From positions 1 through 40,377 of the forward strand of contig DAIUCV010000005.1 of the NCBI GenBank assembly GCA_036846005.1: a stretch of 40,377 nucleotides of DNA. Reading direction: 5' to 3'. This document shows, piece after piece, positions 1 through 5,240 of this stretch (positions are counted from its first letter, which is position 1; every line of letters starts with the position of its first letter). A program made the position numbers and the translations under genes. Below the pieces are notes generated by a model. That model worked only from the letters and a program-made list of their open reading frames with translations. It had not been told where the DNA came from and did not search any database. Source of the DNA: DATEXQ01 sp036846005. GTDB lineage: Bacteria; Patescibacteriota; Microgenomatia; UBA8517.

Positions 1-2
1 AT

Positions 3-95
3 ATTGAATGGAATATAAAATGGTCTGCCGCACAATTCAAAAAAGGAAATCAAAAAATATGGTCTTGCTATAAAAAACTGTATGATGTAAAGTAA
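3..95 (+). CDS. 3' end of lysis transglycosylase-like gene, uninterrupted copy (partial)
   Basis: The window opens inside a reading frame whose last 30 residues contain WNIKWSAAQFKKGNQKIW and end CYKKLYDVK. It is the C-terminus of the lytic transglycosylase-like gene found whole at the right end of the window. The first 74 bases match 39674-39747 with two mismatches. Here the frame runs through to its natural stop, whereas the right-end copy is interrupted by an HNH gene. This is therefore the empty version of that insertion site, seen because the contig ends overlap. The same gene or a sister strain's gene are both possible sources. Confidence 0.75.
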   Translation: MEWNIKWSAAQFKKGNQKIWSCYKKLYDVK

Positions 96-121
96 AAACT
101 CTCCCAACACAAGAATAGCAT

Positions 122-146
122 AAACAGCCCTTAGCGGGGCTGTTTT
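122..146 (+). terminator. Rho-independent terminator after the lysis cassette
   Basis: AAACAGCCC and GGGCTGTTT form a perfect 9-bp stem around a 6-nt loop, followed by T residues. It lies 27 bases after the lysis gene stop. An identical copy closes the window at 40338-40361, as expected from the overlapping ends. Confidence 0.85.
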
Positions 147-157
147 ATGTTAGTGGT

Positions 158-244
158 ATGTTTTCTCATCTTATGGGGTTAAAATCATTTATAGAGGCAT
201 TTAAAGCGAAAATTAAAGCGAAAAAAAGCCCCATCAATACTTAG
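158..244 (+). CDS. Possible 28-residue basic peptide
   Basis: A short frame starting ATG at 158 (or ATG at 173) encodes a Lys/Ala-rich peptide with the segment FKAKIKAKKSP. It lies downstream of a terminator, has no clear ribosome binding site, and its 3' end overlaps the minus-strand terminator. It may be chance. No family recognised. Confidence 0.15.
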   Translation: MFSHLMGLKSFIEAFKAKIKAKKSPINT

Positions 245-250
245 GGGCTT
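221..250 (-). terminator. Rho-independent terminator on the minus strand
   Basis: Read on the minus strand, AAGCCCC and GGGGCTT form a 7-bp stem with an 11-nt loop, followed by a run of seven T. On the plus strand there is no T run, so the terminator points left. It should end a transcript coming from the leftward promoter at 412-440. Confidence 0.75.
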
Positions 251-405
251 CTCCACTTCGCCGAAATAAGCCTTTTAAAATGACTTGCAGACTTTTCTTT
301 GAAGTTTATATTAAAAACTAAACCAAGATATCGTATCCATAATCGTCCACTATCAGTGTTACCCGATATTAAGATAGAAAAAATACGAATATCCCAGTAG
401 AGCTT
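221..405 (-). ncRNA. Candidate ~185-nt structured minus-strand small RNA
   Basis: A consensus leftward promoter (412-440) and a leftward terminator (221-250) bracket about 185 bases with no credible reading frame. The predicted RNA has a long closing helix near its 5' half: GATAT.CGTAT pairs with ATACGATATC with one bulged U. It also has an internal CUAUC/GAUAG helix and a hairpin just before the terminator (GCUU-AUUUC, loop GGC, GAAGU...AAGC). Promoter and terminator are seen directly; the RNA and its role are inferred. It could be an antisense, RNA-polymerase-binding or lysis/lysogeny-type regulatory RNA. No family recognised. Confidence 0.5.
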
Positions 406-411
406 ATTTAT

Positions 412-440
412 ATTTTAATTGGTACATAAAAAAATGTCAA
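412..440 (-). promoter_or_regulatory. Leftward sigma70-type promoter
   Basis: On the minus strand, TTGACA (440-435), a 17-bp spacer and TAAAAT (417-412) make a near-consensus promoter. It is the only convincing minus-strand promoter I found. It diverges from the rightward promoter at 462-490, with GTTATCCAC between them. Confidence 0.7.
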
Positions 441-461
441 AAAAGTTATCCACTTTTCAAT

Positions 462-490
462 TTGACTTTATTTTTTTATCACCTTAAAAT
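462..490 (+). promoter_or_regulatory. Rightward early promoter, leaderless layout
   Basis: TTGACT (462-467), a 17-bp spacer and TAAAAT (485-490). The ATG of the following gene is at 497, only 6 bp after the -10 box, so transcription should begin at or next to the start codon. A GTTATCCAC element lies just upstream at 445-453 and may be a DnaA or regulator site. Confidence 0.65.
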
Positions 491-496
491 TAAGAT

Positions 497-916
497 ATGG
501 AAATAATGCAATGCGCAAAATGCGAAAAATACAAGCCACAATTTCAATTTTATTTTGAATATATTTGTCGGCGATGTTCTCTCAGTATACGACTTAATAA
601 AAGAAAAGGTTTATTTATAATTCCGCACGAAAGTAAATTTGTTGCCTTATTCAAAAAATACGACTCAATTCACATAACCGGCAGAGATAACCCGCGCGAA
701 AAAGTAAGACGGAGAGATCATCATACTTGTCAGATATGTTTTCAAATATGGGAATATGATGAAAGGAAATTCGATGTTCACCATAAAAGTATGGAAAAAG
801 AAAAAACGCGAGGATATCAAAATTATGAAGAAGAAAAAGACAATATGATAACTTTATGTCATAAGTGTCATTTTGGATTGCATTATAATAAGAAAAGTTA
901 TCAACAGTTGACTTAA
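497..916 (+). CDS. HNH endonuclease with N-terminal zinc ribbon
   Basis: The 139-residue protein has an N-terminal CxxC...CxxC zinc ribbon (CAKC, CRRC). A C-terminal HNH fold shows CQIC, DVHHK and LCHKCHFGLH, with the zinc-binding cysteines and HH metal site intact. This is typical of free-standing phage homing endonucleases, which cut a target site and promote their own spread. It sits between the control region and the initiator operon, behind its own promoter, with no Shine-Dalgarno sequence. GAAAAGTTATCAACAGTT overlaps its last codons and a related element lies upstream, so it is flanked by similar motifs. Homing activity is inferred. Confidence 0.8.
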   Translation: MEIMQCAKCEKYKPQFQFYFEYICRRCSLSIRLNKRKGLFIIPHESKFVALFKKYDSIHITGRDNPREKVRRRDHHTCQICFQIWEYDERKFDVHHKSMEKEKTRGYQNYEEEKDNMITLCHKCHFGLHYNKKSYQQLT

Positions 917-921
917 AAAAT

Positions 922-927
922 AGGAGG
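922..927 (+). promoter_or_regulatory. Strong Shine-Dalgarno AGGAGG for the leader peptide
   Basis: AGGAGG lies 14 bases before ATG 942. It is one of the few strong Shine-Dalgarno sequences in the window and supports translation of the short leader frame. Confidence 0.6.
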
Positions 928-941
928 AGTAAAATATAAGT

Positions 942-1058
942 ATGGATAAAAAATCATTACAATTTAATTTAAAAAAATTATCAAAAATCCCAAGATGGTC
1001 TGAGGTTTGTAATGATTCCTCGTCCAGCCGTCTTGGGATTTTTGATTGTTTAACATGA
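942..1058 (+). CDS. 38-residue leader peptide coupled to the replication initiator
   Basis: ATG 942 opens a 38-codon frame (MDKKSLQFNLKK...) whose TGA stop overlaps the initiator's ATG (ATGA, 1055-1058). A Shine-Dalgarno sequence precedes it, while the initiator itself has none. A 19-bp inverted repeat lies within the frame. The layout resembles translationally coupled leader-peptide/Rep systems such as tap-repA of IncFII plasmids: translating the leader would open the hairpin and deliver ribosomes to the initiator start. No homology to Tap is claimed. It could instead be a small protein in its own right. Confidence 0.55.
   Translation: MDKKSLQFNLKKLSKIPRWSEVCNDSSSSRLGIFDCLT
980..1046 (+). 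promoter_or_regulatory. Long hairpin / bidirectional terminator-like element before the initiator
   Basis: 980-998 and 1028-1046 pair over 19 positions with one wobble. The stem is A-rich on its outer left side and T-rich on its right, as in bidirectional intrinsic terminators. A smaller TGAGG/CCTCG pairing lies in the loop. The element ends 8 bases before the initiator ATG and is fully inside the leader frame, so it can act as an attenuator or as a translation block. Confidence 0.6.
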
Positions 1059-1777
1059 TAAAACTACCAGATTTTATTATAATTCCATATCAACTCTTGG
1101 AAGATAAAAAAATAACTCTCATTGATGAGCGTGTATATGGAATTATTTATTGGTTAACGAAATTAAAAAATGAAAAATGCACCGCAAGCAATAAAACTCT
1201 ATCAGAATTAGTAAAAACAACAACAGGAACGATACAAAATTCACTTTCAAAATTAGAACAATTAGGATACATAAAACGCATTTTTAAAGATAATAATAAA
1301 AAAATAAGGAAAGAAATAATTGCTTTAGTGATATTCACAAAGGTATCATTCACAGATGATACGCAGGTATCACCCACCAGTGATACGGTATCACCCACCA
1401 GTGATACGAGGGTATCACCCACCAGTGACCAGAATAAGAATATATATAATAAGAATAATAAAGAATATATAGCAACGCACGGCGTTGCGGGAATAGATAT
1501 AAATTCCCTCATCAAACTATTTGAACCGGTTAATCCGTCTTACGAACGACTATACGCCAATAAAACACAAAGGTCGGCTTTAGAGAGACTAATAAAAAAA
1601 TGGGGCGAGGAAAAAATAGAAAATACTATAAAAGCTTTGCCGGATATTATAAATAAGCCTTACGCTCCCAAAATAATAACCCCGCTTGAACTTGAAAGAG
1701 ATTTAGGGAAATTGATAACATTTTACAAACAAGAAAAAACAAAGGTCAAAAAAGGCGGAGTATTTATAATTAAATGA
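1055..1777 (+). CDS. Replication initiator protein (lambda O-like organisation)
   Basis: About 240 residues. The N-terminal 80 residues form a winged-helix-like DNA-binding region (SNKTLSELVKTTTGTIQNSL, then LEQLGYIKRI), as in phage replication initiators. A low-complexity linker rich in VSPTSD follows, encoded by the iterons. The C-terminal part is helical and may recruit the host helicase. I chose ATG 1055, which overlaps the leader stop, rather than TTG 1046. The protein presumably binds its own iterons to open the adjacent AT-rich DNA. No polymerase or helicase gene was seen, so host enzymes are expected. The exact family is uncertain. Confidence 0.7.
   Translation: MIKLPDFIIIPYQLLEDKKITLIDERVYGIIYWLTKLKNEKCTASNKTLSELVKTTTGTIQNSLSKLEQLGYIKRIFKDNNKKIRKEIIALVIFTKVSFTDDTQVSPTSDTVSPTSDTRVSPTSDQNKNIYNKNNKEYIATHGVAGIDINSLIKLFEPVNPSYERLYANKTQRSALERLIKKWGEEKIENTIKALPDIINKPYAPKIITPLELERDLGKLITFYKQEKTKVKKGGVFIIK
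1342..1488 (+). other. Probable replication origin: four iterons, AT-rich segment and hairpin
   Basis: Four 21-bp repeats start at 1342, 1366, 1387 and 1411 (spacing 24, 21, 24). Copies 2 and 3 are identical; copy 1 diverges internally and copy 4 at its right end. Copies 1-3 have a dyad, GTATCA...TGATAC. An AT-only to AT-rich tract follows (1433-1471), then a perfect 7-bp hairpin GCAACGC/GCGTTGC (1472-1488). Iterons next to an AT-rich tract inside the initiator gene match the design of lambda ori. Confidence 0.75.
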
Positions 1778-2169
1778 AAACAATGATTAAAATAATAACA
1801 ATAGGAAAAGTCTTTAAGTCGGACATCTCAATGGAAGTGATTGATGAATTTATGCAAAGCAACCAGCAACTTCTTAAATTACCGACAGGAGAATGGATAA
1901 ATAGGAGTGCGATTATGAGTATAGAAGTTTCAAAAAATGCTTATTGGGATGGGTGGTTACTTGATGACCAAGAAAAATATTTTATGAGGGATGGCAAAAA
2001 AGTCTTAATTCCACCGCAAGCTAAAAAAGAGATTTATTACGAAGAAGAAAAAAAGGAAATAATTAAAAATAAAATATTAGCCGAACACGATTATTCTAAA
2101 GATGTCTGTAAATTTTGCAAAGAAAATGAAAAATGCAATTTTCACAAAATGATGCAATTAAGCGTATAA
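1774..2169 (+). CDS. Hypothetical early protein with C-terminal CxxC...CxxH motif
   Basis: A 131-residue protein overlapping the initiator stop by ATGA. The N-terminal half contains LPTGEWINRSAIMSIEV, which looks like a small beta domain. The C-terminus has DVCKFCKENEKCNFHKM, a possible zinc knuckle. The middle is very charged (EEEKKEIIKNK). No family recognised. Its tight coupling to the initiator suggests an early role. Confidence 0.65.
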   Translation: MKTMIKIITIGKVFKSDISMEVIDEFMQSNQQLLKLPTGEWINRSAIMSIEVSKNAYWDGWLLDDQEKYFMRDGKKVLIPPQAKKEIYYEEEKKEIIKNKILAEHDYSKDVCKFCKENEKCNFHKMMQLSV

Positions 2170-2175
2170 AAAAAT

Positions 2176-2586
2176 ATGAATAAACTTATAAATGAAATAC
2201 CAAATAAATATCTACTAAGCGAAGAAGAAAAAGAAAAATTTGGGTTAAATAAAAAACAACATCAAGATATTCTGATAAAATACGAAATAAGAGATAAAAA
2301 TATGAATGTCCCGTCAATTCAATTTACAGATAAAAACGGAAACATAAAATGGGGCATTAATTTATTACCGAGATTATTACGATTTACTTTTCCGGCAGAT
2401 TTTAAAACGACATTTGAAATGATTGATAAATTTTTTCCGGATTTAATCAGAAAAGCGGAGAGTATGGATTATGTTAATTTAATTCTAATTGATGAGATAG
2501 AAGTAAATAAAAATCTTAGAAGATGGTGGTTCGGCTTTTTACAGGTAAAAATGGAAGAAGAATTAAGTTTTAAAAGTTTAAATTAA
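2176..2586 (+). CDS. Hypothetical early protein
   Basis: 136 residues, starting 6 bases after the previous stop with no clear ribosome binding site. It contains FTDKNGNIKWGINLLPRLL and an aromatic-rich C-terminal region (RRWWFGFLQVKM). No signal peptide, membrane segment or known motif is visible. Function unknown. Confidence 0.6.
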   Translation: MNKLINEIPNKYLLSEEEKEKFGLNKKQHQDILIKYEIRDKNMNVPSIQFTDKNGNIKWGINLLPRLLRFTFPADFKTTFEMIDKFFPDLIRKAESMDYVNLILIDEIEVNKNLRRWWFGFLQVKMEEELSFKSLN

Positions 2587-2590
2587 ATTT

Positions 2591-2869
2591 ATGAAAAAAT
2601 CACAAATTAAAAATAAAACAAAATATAAAATAGTATATCTTGAATGGGATGATGCGGTAGCAGCTCCGGCTGGTTGGGTTGATGATTTAGACGACTGGAA
2701 AAAAACAAGCAGTTATATAATAAGCGAAGTAGGATTTTTACTGGAAGAAAATGATGAAGAGATATTTTTAGCCGGATTTATCAAACCAGAAGATAAAAAT
2801 ACCATAGAAAGACAAGGGGGAGTCAGAAGAATCCCAAAAGGTTGGATACAAAAAAAGATTATTTTTTAA
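2591..2869 (+). CDS. Hypothetical small acidic early protein
   Basis: 92 residues with YLEWDDAVAAPAGWVDDLDD near the start and RRIPKGWIQKKIIF at the end. The pattern of an acidic, tryptophan-rich start and a basic end is common in small phage proteins of unknown role. The bases before it and before the next gene share GAATTAAGTTTTAAAA, so the two neighbours may have arisen by local duplication. Confidence 0.6.
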   Translation: MKKSQIKNKTKYKIVYLEWDDAVAAPAGWVDDLDDWKKTSSYIISEVGFLLEENDEEIFLAGFIKPEDKNTIERQGGVRRIPKGWIQKKIIF

Positions 2870-2892
2870 AAAGAATTAAGTTTTAAAAACTT

Positions 2893-3069
2893 ATGAATAA
2901 AAAACAAATAAAAAAAAGATTTCCAAATTTTCGTCTTATCCCAAACACATCAGGAGTTATACTTGATAGTATTTGGGTCAAAGATGATAATTCTGAGATA
3001 ATAATAGTTTCAGCATTTGGGGGGCAATGGCATTTCAGACCGCTAAAAGATGATGAGAAAAGTTTGTAA
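2893..3069 (+). CDS. Hypothetical small protein (58 residues)
   Basis: ATG 2893 opens a 58-codon frame beginning MNKKQIKKRFPNFRLIP and containing SAFGGQWHFRPLKDDEK. Its upstream bases repeat those before the preceding gene. No family recognised. The stop lies just before the next promoter. Confidence 0.5.
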   Translation: MNKKQIKKRFPNFRLIPNTSGVILDSIWVKDDNSEIIIVSAFGGQWHFRPLKDDEKSL

Positions 3070-3076
3070 AAATCAC

Positions 3077-3104
3077 TTGACAAAATAAAACGCAAGCGTA
3101 TAAT
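3077..3104 (+). promoter_or_regulatory. Early sigma70-type promoter, leaderless layout
   Basis: TTGACA (3077-3082), 16-bp spacer, TATAAT (3099-3104). Only 6 bp separate the -10 box from ATG 3111, so the message for that gene is predicted to be leaderless. Confidence 0.7.
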
Positions 3105-3110
3105 AAATAT

Positions 3111-3410
3111 ATGACAAACTTAATTAAATGGGAAAACGCCACCAATGACCTTGCTTTTGAGTTCAAGGATAAATACTTCGGCAAGGATTGCACCGACATT
3201 TGGTGGATTGGAAACGAAACAGGCGGTGTTCTCACTATCAACGACTATTACTTCAATCTGGATAGGATTGTTGAAGCGATGAGATACAAAGCCACTAAAA
3301 AGAAACTCTTCGGTTATTATGATTTAGAAATAAAAGCAGGATATAAAAAATCAAACAAATCAATCACAGAAATAATCGGGATAAATTTTAGAAATTATTT
3401 AAAAAAATGA
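3111..3410 (+). CDS. Hypothetical early protein
   Basis: 99 residues with an aromatic central segment (DIWWIGNETGGVLTINDYYF). It is the first gene after a consensus promoter and overlaps the ribbon-helix-helix gene by ATGA, so the two are probably co-translated. That pairing of an unknown protein with a small DNA-binding protein might be a regulatory pair or toxin-antitoxin-like, but nothing in the sequence proves it. Confidence 0.65.
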   Translation: MTNLIKWENATNDLAFEFKDKYFGKDCTDIWWIGNETGGVLTINDYYFNLDRIVEAMRYKATKKKLFGYYDLEIKAGYKKSNKSITEIIGINFRNYLKK

Positions 3411-3550
3411 AAAAAGAAAACAAAACAGCAAGACTTTATATTATCATTGAACCAGAAAGAAAAAAGAAACTGGAAGTTTTAGTAAAAAAAGGAAAATCGT
3501 CAATCAATCAACTTGTGAATGACGCAATAAAATCGTTATATAAGATATAA
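3407..3550 (+). CDS. Ribbon-helix-helix (Arc/CopG-like) DNA-binding protein
   Basis: 47 residues. The N-terminal strand TARLYIIIEPERKKKLE is followed by two helices (KGKSSINQLVNDAIKSL), the classic ribbon-helix-helix pattern with a beta strand and an S/N helix cap. Such proteins dimerise and bind short operators, often their own promoters. Its start overlaps the previous stop. It is the only small transcription regulator I recognise, so it is the best candidate to control the early promoters. Confidence 0.7.
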   Translation: MKKENKTARLYIIIEPERKKKLEVLVKKGKSSINQLVNDAIKSLYKI

Positions 3551-3581
3551 AAGTTAGCCAGCCGGAACAGGTGAAATTGAT

Positions 3582-3860
3582 ATGAAATATAAAGGAAGAA
3601 AAAAATATACCAAAGAAGAAGCTGAAAAACAAATGGAAAATACCGCTCAAATGATATGCGTCTCAAGAGAATGTCTTATGTATTGGACAACCCAACCACG
3701 AAGCAGAAGCGATAAACTGATTGAGGTATTATGCAATCAAACTCGTGAAGAAATGATACAAGAGGAAGGTAAAAAATTAGAATATCTTAATCTAAAAATG
3801 GACTACCTTAAACAATTTTCATCGGAGTATAAATTAAAAGGAAGTTTTGGATATTTTTAA
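3582..3860 (+). CDS. Hypothetical early protein
   Basis: 92 residues, helical and charged, with two cysteines in MICVSREC and one in VLCNQ. AGGTGA about 10 bases before the ATG is a plausible ribosome binding site. No family recognised. Confidence 0.55.
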   Translation: MKYKGRKKYTKEEAEKQMENTAQMICVSRECLMYWTTQPRSRSDKLIEVLCNQTREEMIQEEGKKLEYLNLKMDYLKQFSSEYKLKGSFGYF

Positions 3861-3890
3861 GCGCGTAAAGGCATAAAAGTTATCAACATT

Positions 3891-4037
3891 ATGAAAAAGA
3901 AAAAAAGAAAAGTAAATAAATACGCTTCTATGATGGGCAAGCTTTCCGTAAAAGAAAGATTTTCGGGGAAAACGAAAGAAGAAATATCCGAGATGATGAG
4001 ACGGGTTCAAAAAGGGAGAAAAGTTATCAACAGTTAG
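3891..4037 (+). CDS. Hypothetical small basic protein (48 residues)
   Basis: The frame begins MKKKKRKVNKYASMMGK and is strongly basic, suggesting nucleic-acid binding. AAAAGTTATCAACA lies directly before its start and again at its last codons, so the gene is framed by the same motif. Coding status is moderately supported by packing and lysine-rich composition only. Confidence 0.45.
   Translation: MKKKKRKVNKYASMMGKLSVKERFSGKTKEEISEMMRRVQKGRKVINS
4018..4035 (+). repeat. GTTATCAACA motif, second perfect copy
   Basis: GAAAAGTTATCAACAGTT occurs identically at 892-909 and 4018-4035. Shorter forms are at 3875-3888 and, as GTTATCCAC, at 445-453. The 445 and 4018 copies lie 17-19 bp before TTGACT boxes. 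TTATCAACA resembles a DnaA box (TTATNCACA) with one change, so these may be DnaA or regulator sites. Confidence 0.5.
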
Positions 4038-4041
4038 CTAT

Positions 4042-4070
4042 TTGACTTTATACGCATACGGGTATATAAT
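4042..4070 (+). promoter_or_regulatory. Early sigma70-type promoter
   Basis: TTGACT (4042-4047), exact 17-bp spacer, TATAAT (4065-4070). It should start a transcript near 4077 with a ~110-base structured leader before the genes at 4188 and onward. Confidence 0.8.
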
Positions 4071-4094
4071 GATAATATAAGGTCGGAAAACATT

Positions 4095-4157
4095 AAAAGT
4101 TAAATATTGTTGACGGCGAGCGAGAGTTGATTTAACTTTTCTCTCCTCGTCAACAAT
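4095..4157 (+). promoter_or_regulatory. Structured 5' leader with loop-to-flank complementarity
   Basis: ATTGTTGAC (4106-4114) pairs with GTCAACAAT (4149-4157). GAG/CTC and GAGAG/CTCTC extend the helix inward to 4126/4141. The apical loop contains ATTTAACTTTT (4130-4140), which is exactly complementary to AAAAGTTAAAT (4095-4105) just upstream of the hairpin. The two 9-11 bp helices interleave as in a pseudoknot, but the missing connecting loop suggests they are alternatives. This would suit an attenuator or switch. No known riboswitch class recognised. Confidence 0.55.
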
Positions 4158-4187
4158 AAGAGTAGCTCACTCACGAGCCATAAAAAA

Positions 4188-4313
4188 ATGGAAGAAGAAA
4201 AATGTCAGGATTGTCAGGATACCGGAGTATATGAGAGTCTACACGACGATGAGCTAATAACTAAGCAATGCCATTGCCAAGCACCGGAAAGAGAGGAGGA
4301 TAAGAATTACTAA
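4188..4313 (+). CDS. Small zinc-finger protein (41 residues)
   Basis: The frame has CQDCQDTGVYE and, 20 residues later, CHC. A CxxCxxTG motif paired with a second cysteine pair resembles half of a DnaJ-type zinc finger. The start is preceded by an A run, not a Shine-Dalgarno sequence. Its TAA overlaps the ATG of the next gene. Likely a zinc-binding early protein; partner unknown. Confidence 0.55.
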   Translation: MEEEKCQDCQDTGVYESLHDDELITKQCHCQAPEREEDKNY

Positions 4314-4552
4314 TGAAGAATTACATCATCGCCGGTCTTATCTTAATCGCTATCTTATCAGTCGCAAGTATCTACCAGACAATATCAATCGCTAACCTCA
4401 AGACAGAATTAGCAGAAAAAAAAGTAGTATACATCGCAAATCTAAAATTAAAAGAAATTGAAAAAGCAGAAAACGAAACTAAAGAAGCGATAATTCTTGC
4501 AAAAAAAGCAATAAGAATAACAGAAAATTTAATTAAAAATTATGGAAATTAA
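4313..4552 (+). CDS. Membrane-anchored coiled-coil protein
   Basis: 79 residues. An N-terminal hydrophobic segment (IIAGLILIAILSVASIY) is followed by a Lys/Glu/Ala-rich coiled coil. This is the topology of Rz-type inner-membrane spanins, but it sits in the early region far from the lysis genes, so a different envelope role, such as superinfection exclusion, is equally possible. It overlaps both neighbours. Confidence 0.6.
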   Translation: MKNYIIAGLILIAILSVASIYQTISIANLKTELAEKKVVYIANLKLKEIEKAENETKEAIILAKKAIRITENLIKNYGN

Positions 4553-4982
4553 AATAAAAAATAGGTTCACAAATAAAATAATAATTGAGGGAGAGGCAGA
4601 AAATCTAAAAAAGTTTTTGGGAAATAATAATGGAGCAGACCTTTCTGAAGCAAACCTTTTTGAAGCAAACCTTTCTGGAGCAAACCTTTCTGGAGCAGAC
4701 CTTTCTAAAGCAGACCTTTCTGAAGCAAACCTTTTTGGAGCAGACCTTTCTAAAGCAGACCTTTCTAAAGCAGACCTTTCTGAAGCAAACCTTTCTGGAG
4801 CAAACCTTTCTGGAGCAAATCTTTCTAGAGCAGACCTTTTTGGAGCAGACCTTTCTAAAGCAGACCTTTCTAAAGCAGACCTTTCTGGAGCAGACCTTTC
4901 TAAAGCAGACCTTTACAAAACAAAAATAAAAATAATCCAAAAAGAAGAAATATTAAAAGCATTAAATATTATTATTGAATAA
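4542..4982 (+). CDS. Pentapeptide-repeat protein
   Basis: 146 residues. The first 31 residues form a basic region (EIKIKNRFTNKIIIEGEAEN). Then come 19 uninterrupted pentapeptides of the A(D/N)LSx type at about residues 32-126, and a short helical tail. Such repeats fold as a right-handed quadrilateral beta-helix. Some family members (Qnr, MfpA) mimic DNA and bind gyrase. Interference with, or protection of, gyrase during phage replication is therefore possible but unproven. Confidence 0.85.
   Translation: MEIKIKNRFTNKIIIEGEAENLKKFLGNNNGADLSEANLFEANLSGANLSGADLSKADLSEANLFGADLSKADLSKADLSEANLSGANLSGANLSRADLFGADLSKADLSKADLSGADLSKADLYKTKIKIIQKEEILKALNIIIE
4635..4919 (+). repeat. Nineteen tandem 15-bp repeats
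   Basis: Units of the form GCAGACCTTTCTAAA and close variants repeat 19 times in frame and encode the pentapeptides. The low divergence, even at silent positions, points to recent expansion by slippage or recombination. All repeats keep a second + frame and a minus frame open, which is a by-product of the 15-bp period. Confidence 0.9.
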
Positions 4983-4983
4983 T

Positions 4984-5133
4984 ATGGACAAATTAAATCT
5001 TATTAAAGTCGCCGTAGAACTCCACGAATGGCTTAAGAGCAACGAGAACGACGAAGTGTTAACACGCAAGGTCAGAATTATTTCTGAAAATCTTGATGAA
5101 ATAATCAACGAACATAAACTTTATAAAATATGA
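4984..5133 (+). CDS. Hypothetical small helical protein (49 residues)
   Basis: ATG 4984 starts right after the pentapeptide gene. The product contains LIKVAVELHEWLKSNENDE and is predicted to be helical. Its TGA overlaps ATG 5130, the start of the ERF remnant, so it was the gene directly upstream of ERF before the endonuclease inserted. No family recognised. Confidence 0.55.
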   Translation: MDKLNLIKVAVELHEWLKSNENDEVLTRKVRIISENLDEIINEHKLYKI

Positions 5134-5183
5134 AAACCATAACAAAAAAATTAGCGGAAATCCAGGGAATGGATTCAAGTTAA
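5130..5183 (+). pseudogene. Stranded N-terminus of the ERF gene
   Basis: A 17-codon frame, MKTITKKLAEIQGMDSS, overlaps the previous stop by ATGA, a normal operon start. KKLAEIQ matches KKLNEIQ at the start of the ERF gene at 5756. The simplest reading is that an AP2/HNH gene inserted into the first codons of ERF, leaving this fragment upstream, while ERF now begins from a second copy of its first codons. Confidence 0.55.
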
Positions 5184-5187
5184 GATA

Positions 5188-5216
5188 TTGACTATAACAT
5201 ATAGATTGCATATACT
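5188..5216 (+). promoter_or_regulatory. Promoter for the AP2/HNH gene
   Basis: TTGACT (5188-5193), 17-bp spacer, TATACT (5211-5216). It lies inside the inserted block, 24 bp before the endonuclease ATG, so it probably travelled with the endonuclease. It may now also drive the downstream recombination genes. Confidence 0.65.
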
Positions 5217-5240
5217 GTAAGTAATTATTAAATAATCTAT

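Noticed and set aside
3111..3550. Toxin-antitoxin operon
   Set aside because: The ribbon-helix-helix gene would suit an antitoxin, but the upstream partner shows no toxin motif, so I kept both as separate calls.
4635..4919. Regular short repeats that could be taken for a CRISPR array
   Set aside because: Period 15 bp with no unique spacers; the repeats are in frame and encode pentapeptides.
4605..4940. Long open frames on the minus strand and in a second + frame across the pentapeptide repeats
   Set aside because: They arise from the 15-bp period, encode low-complexity repeats and have no start signals.
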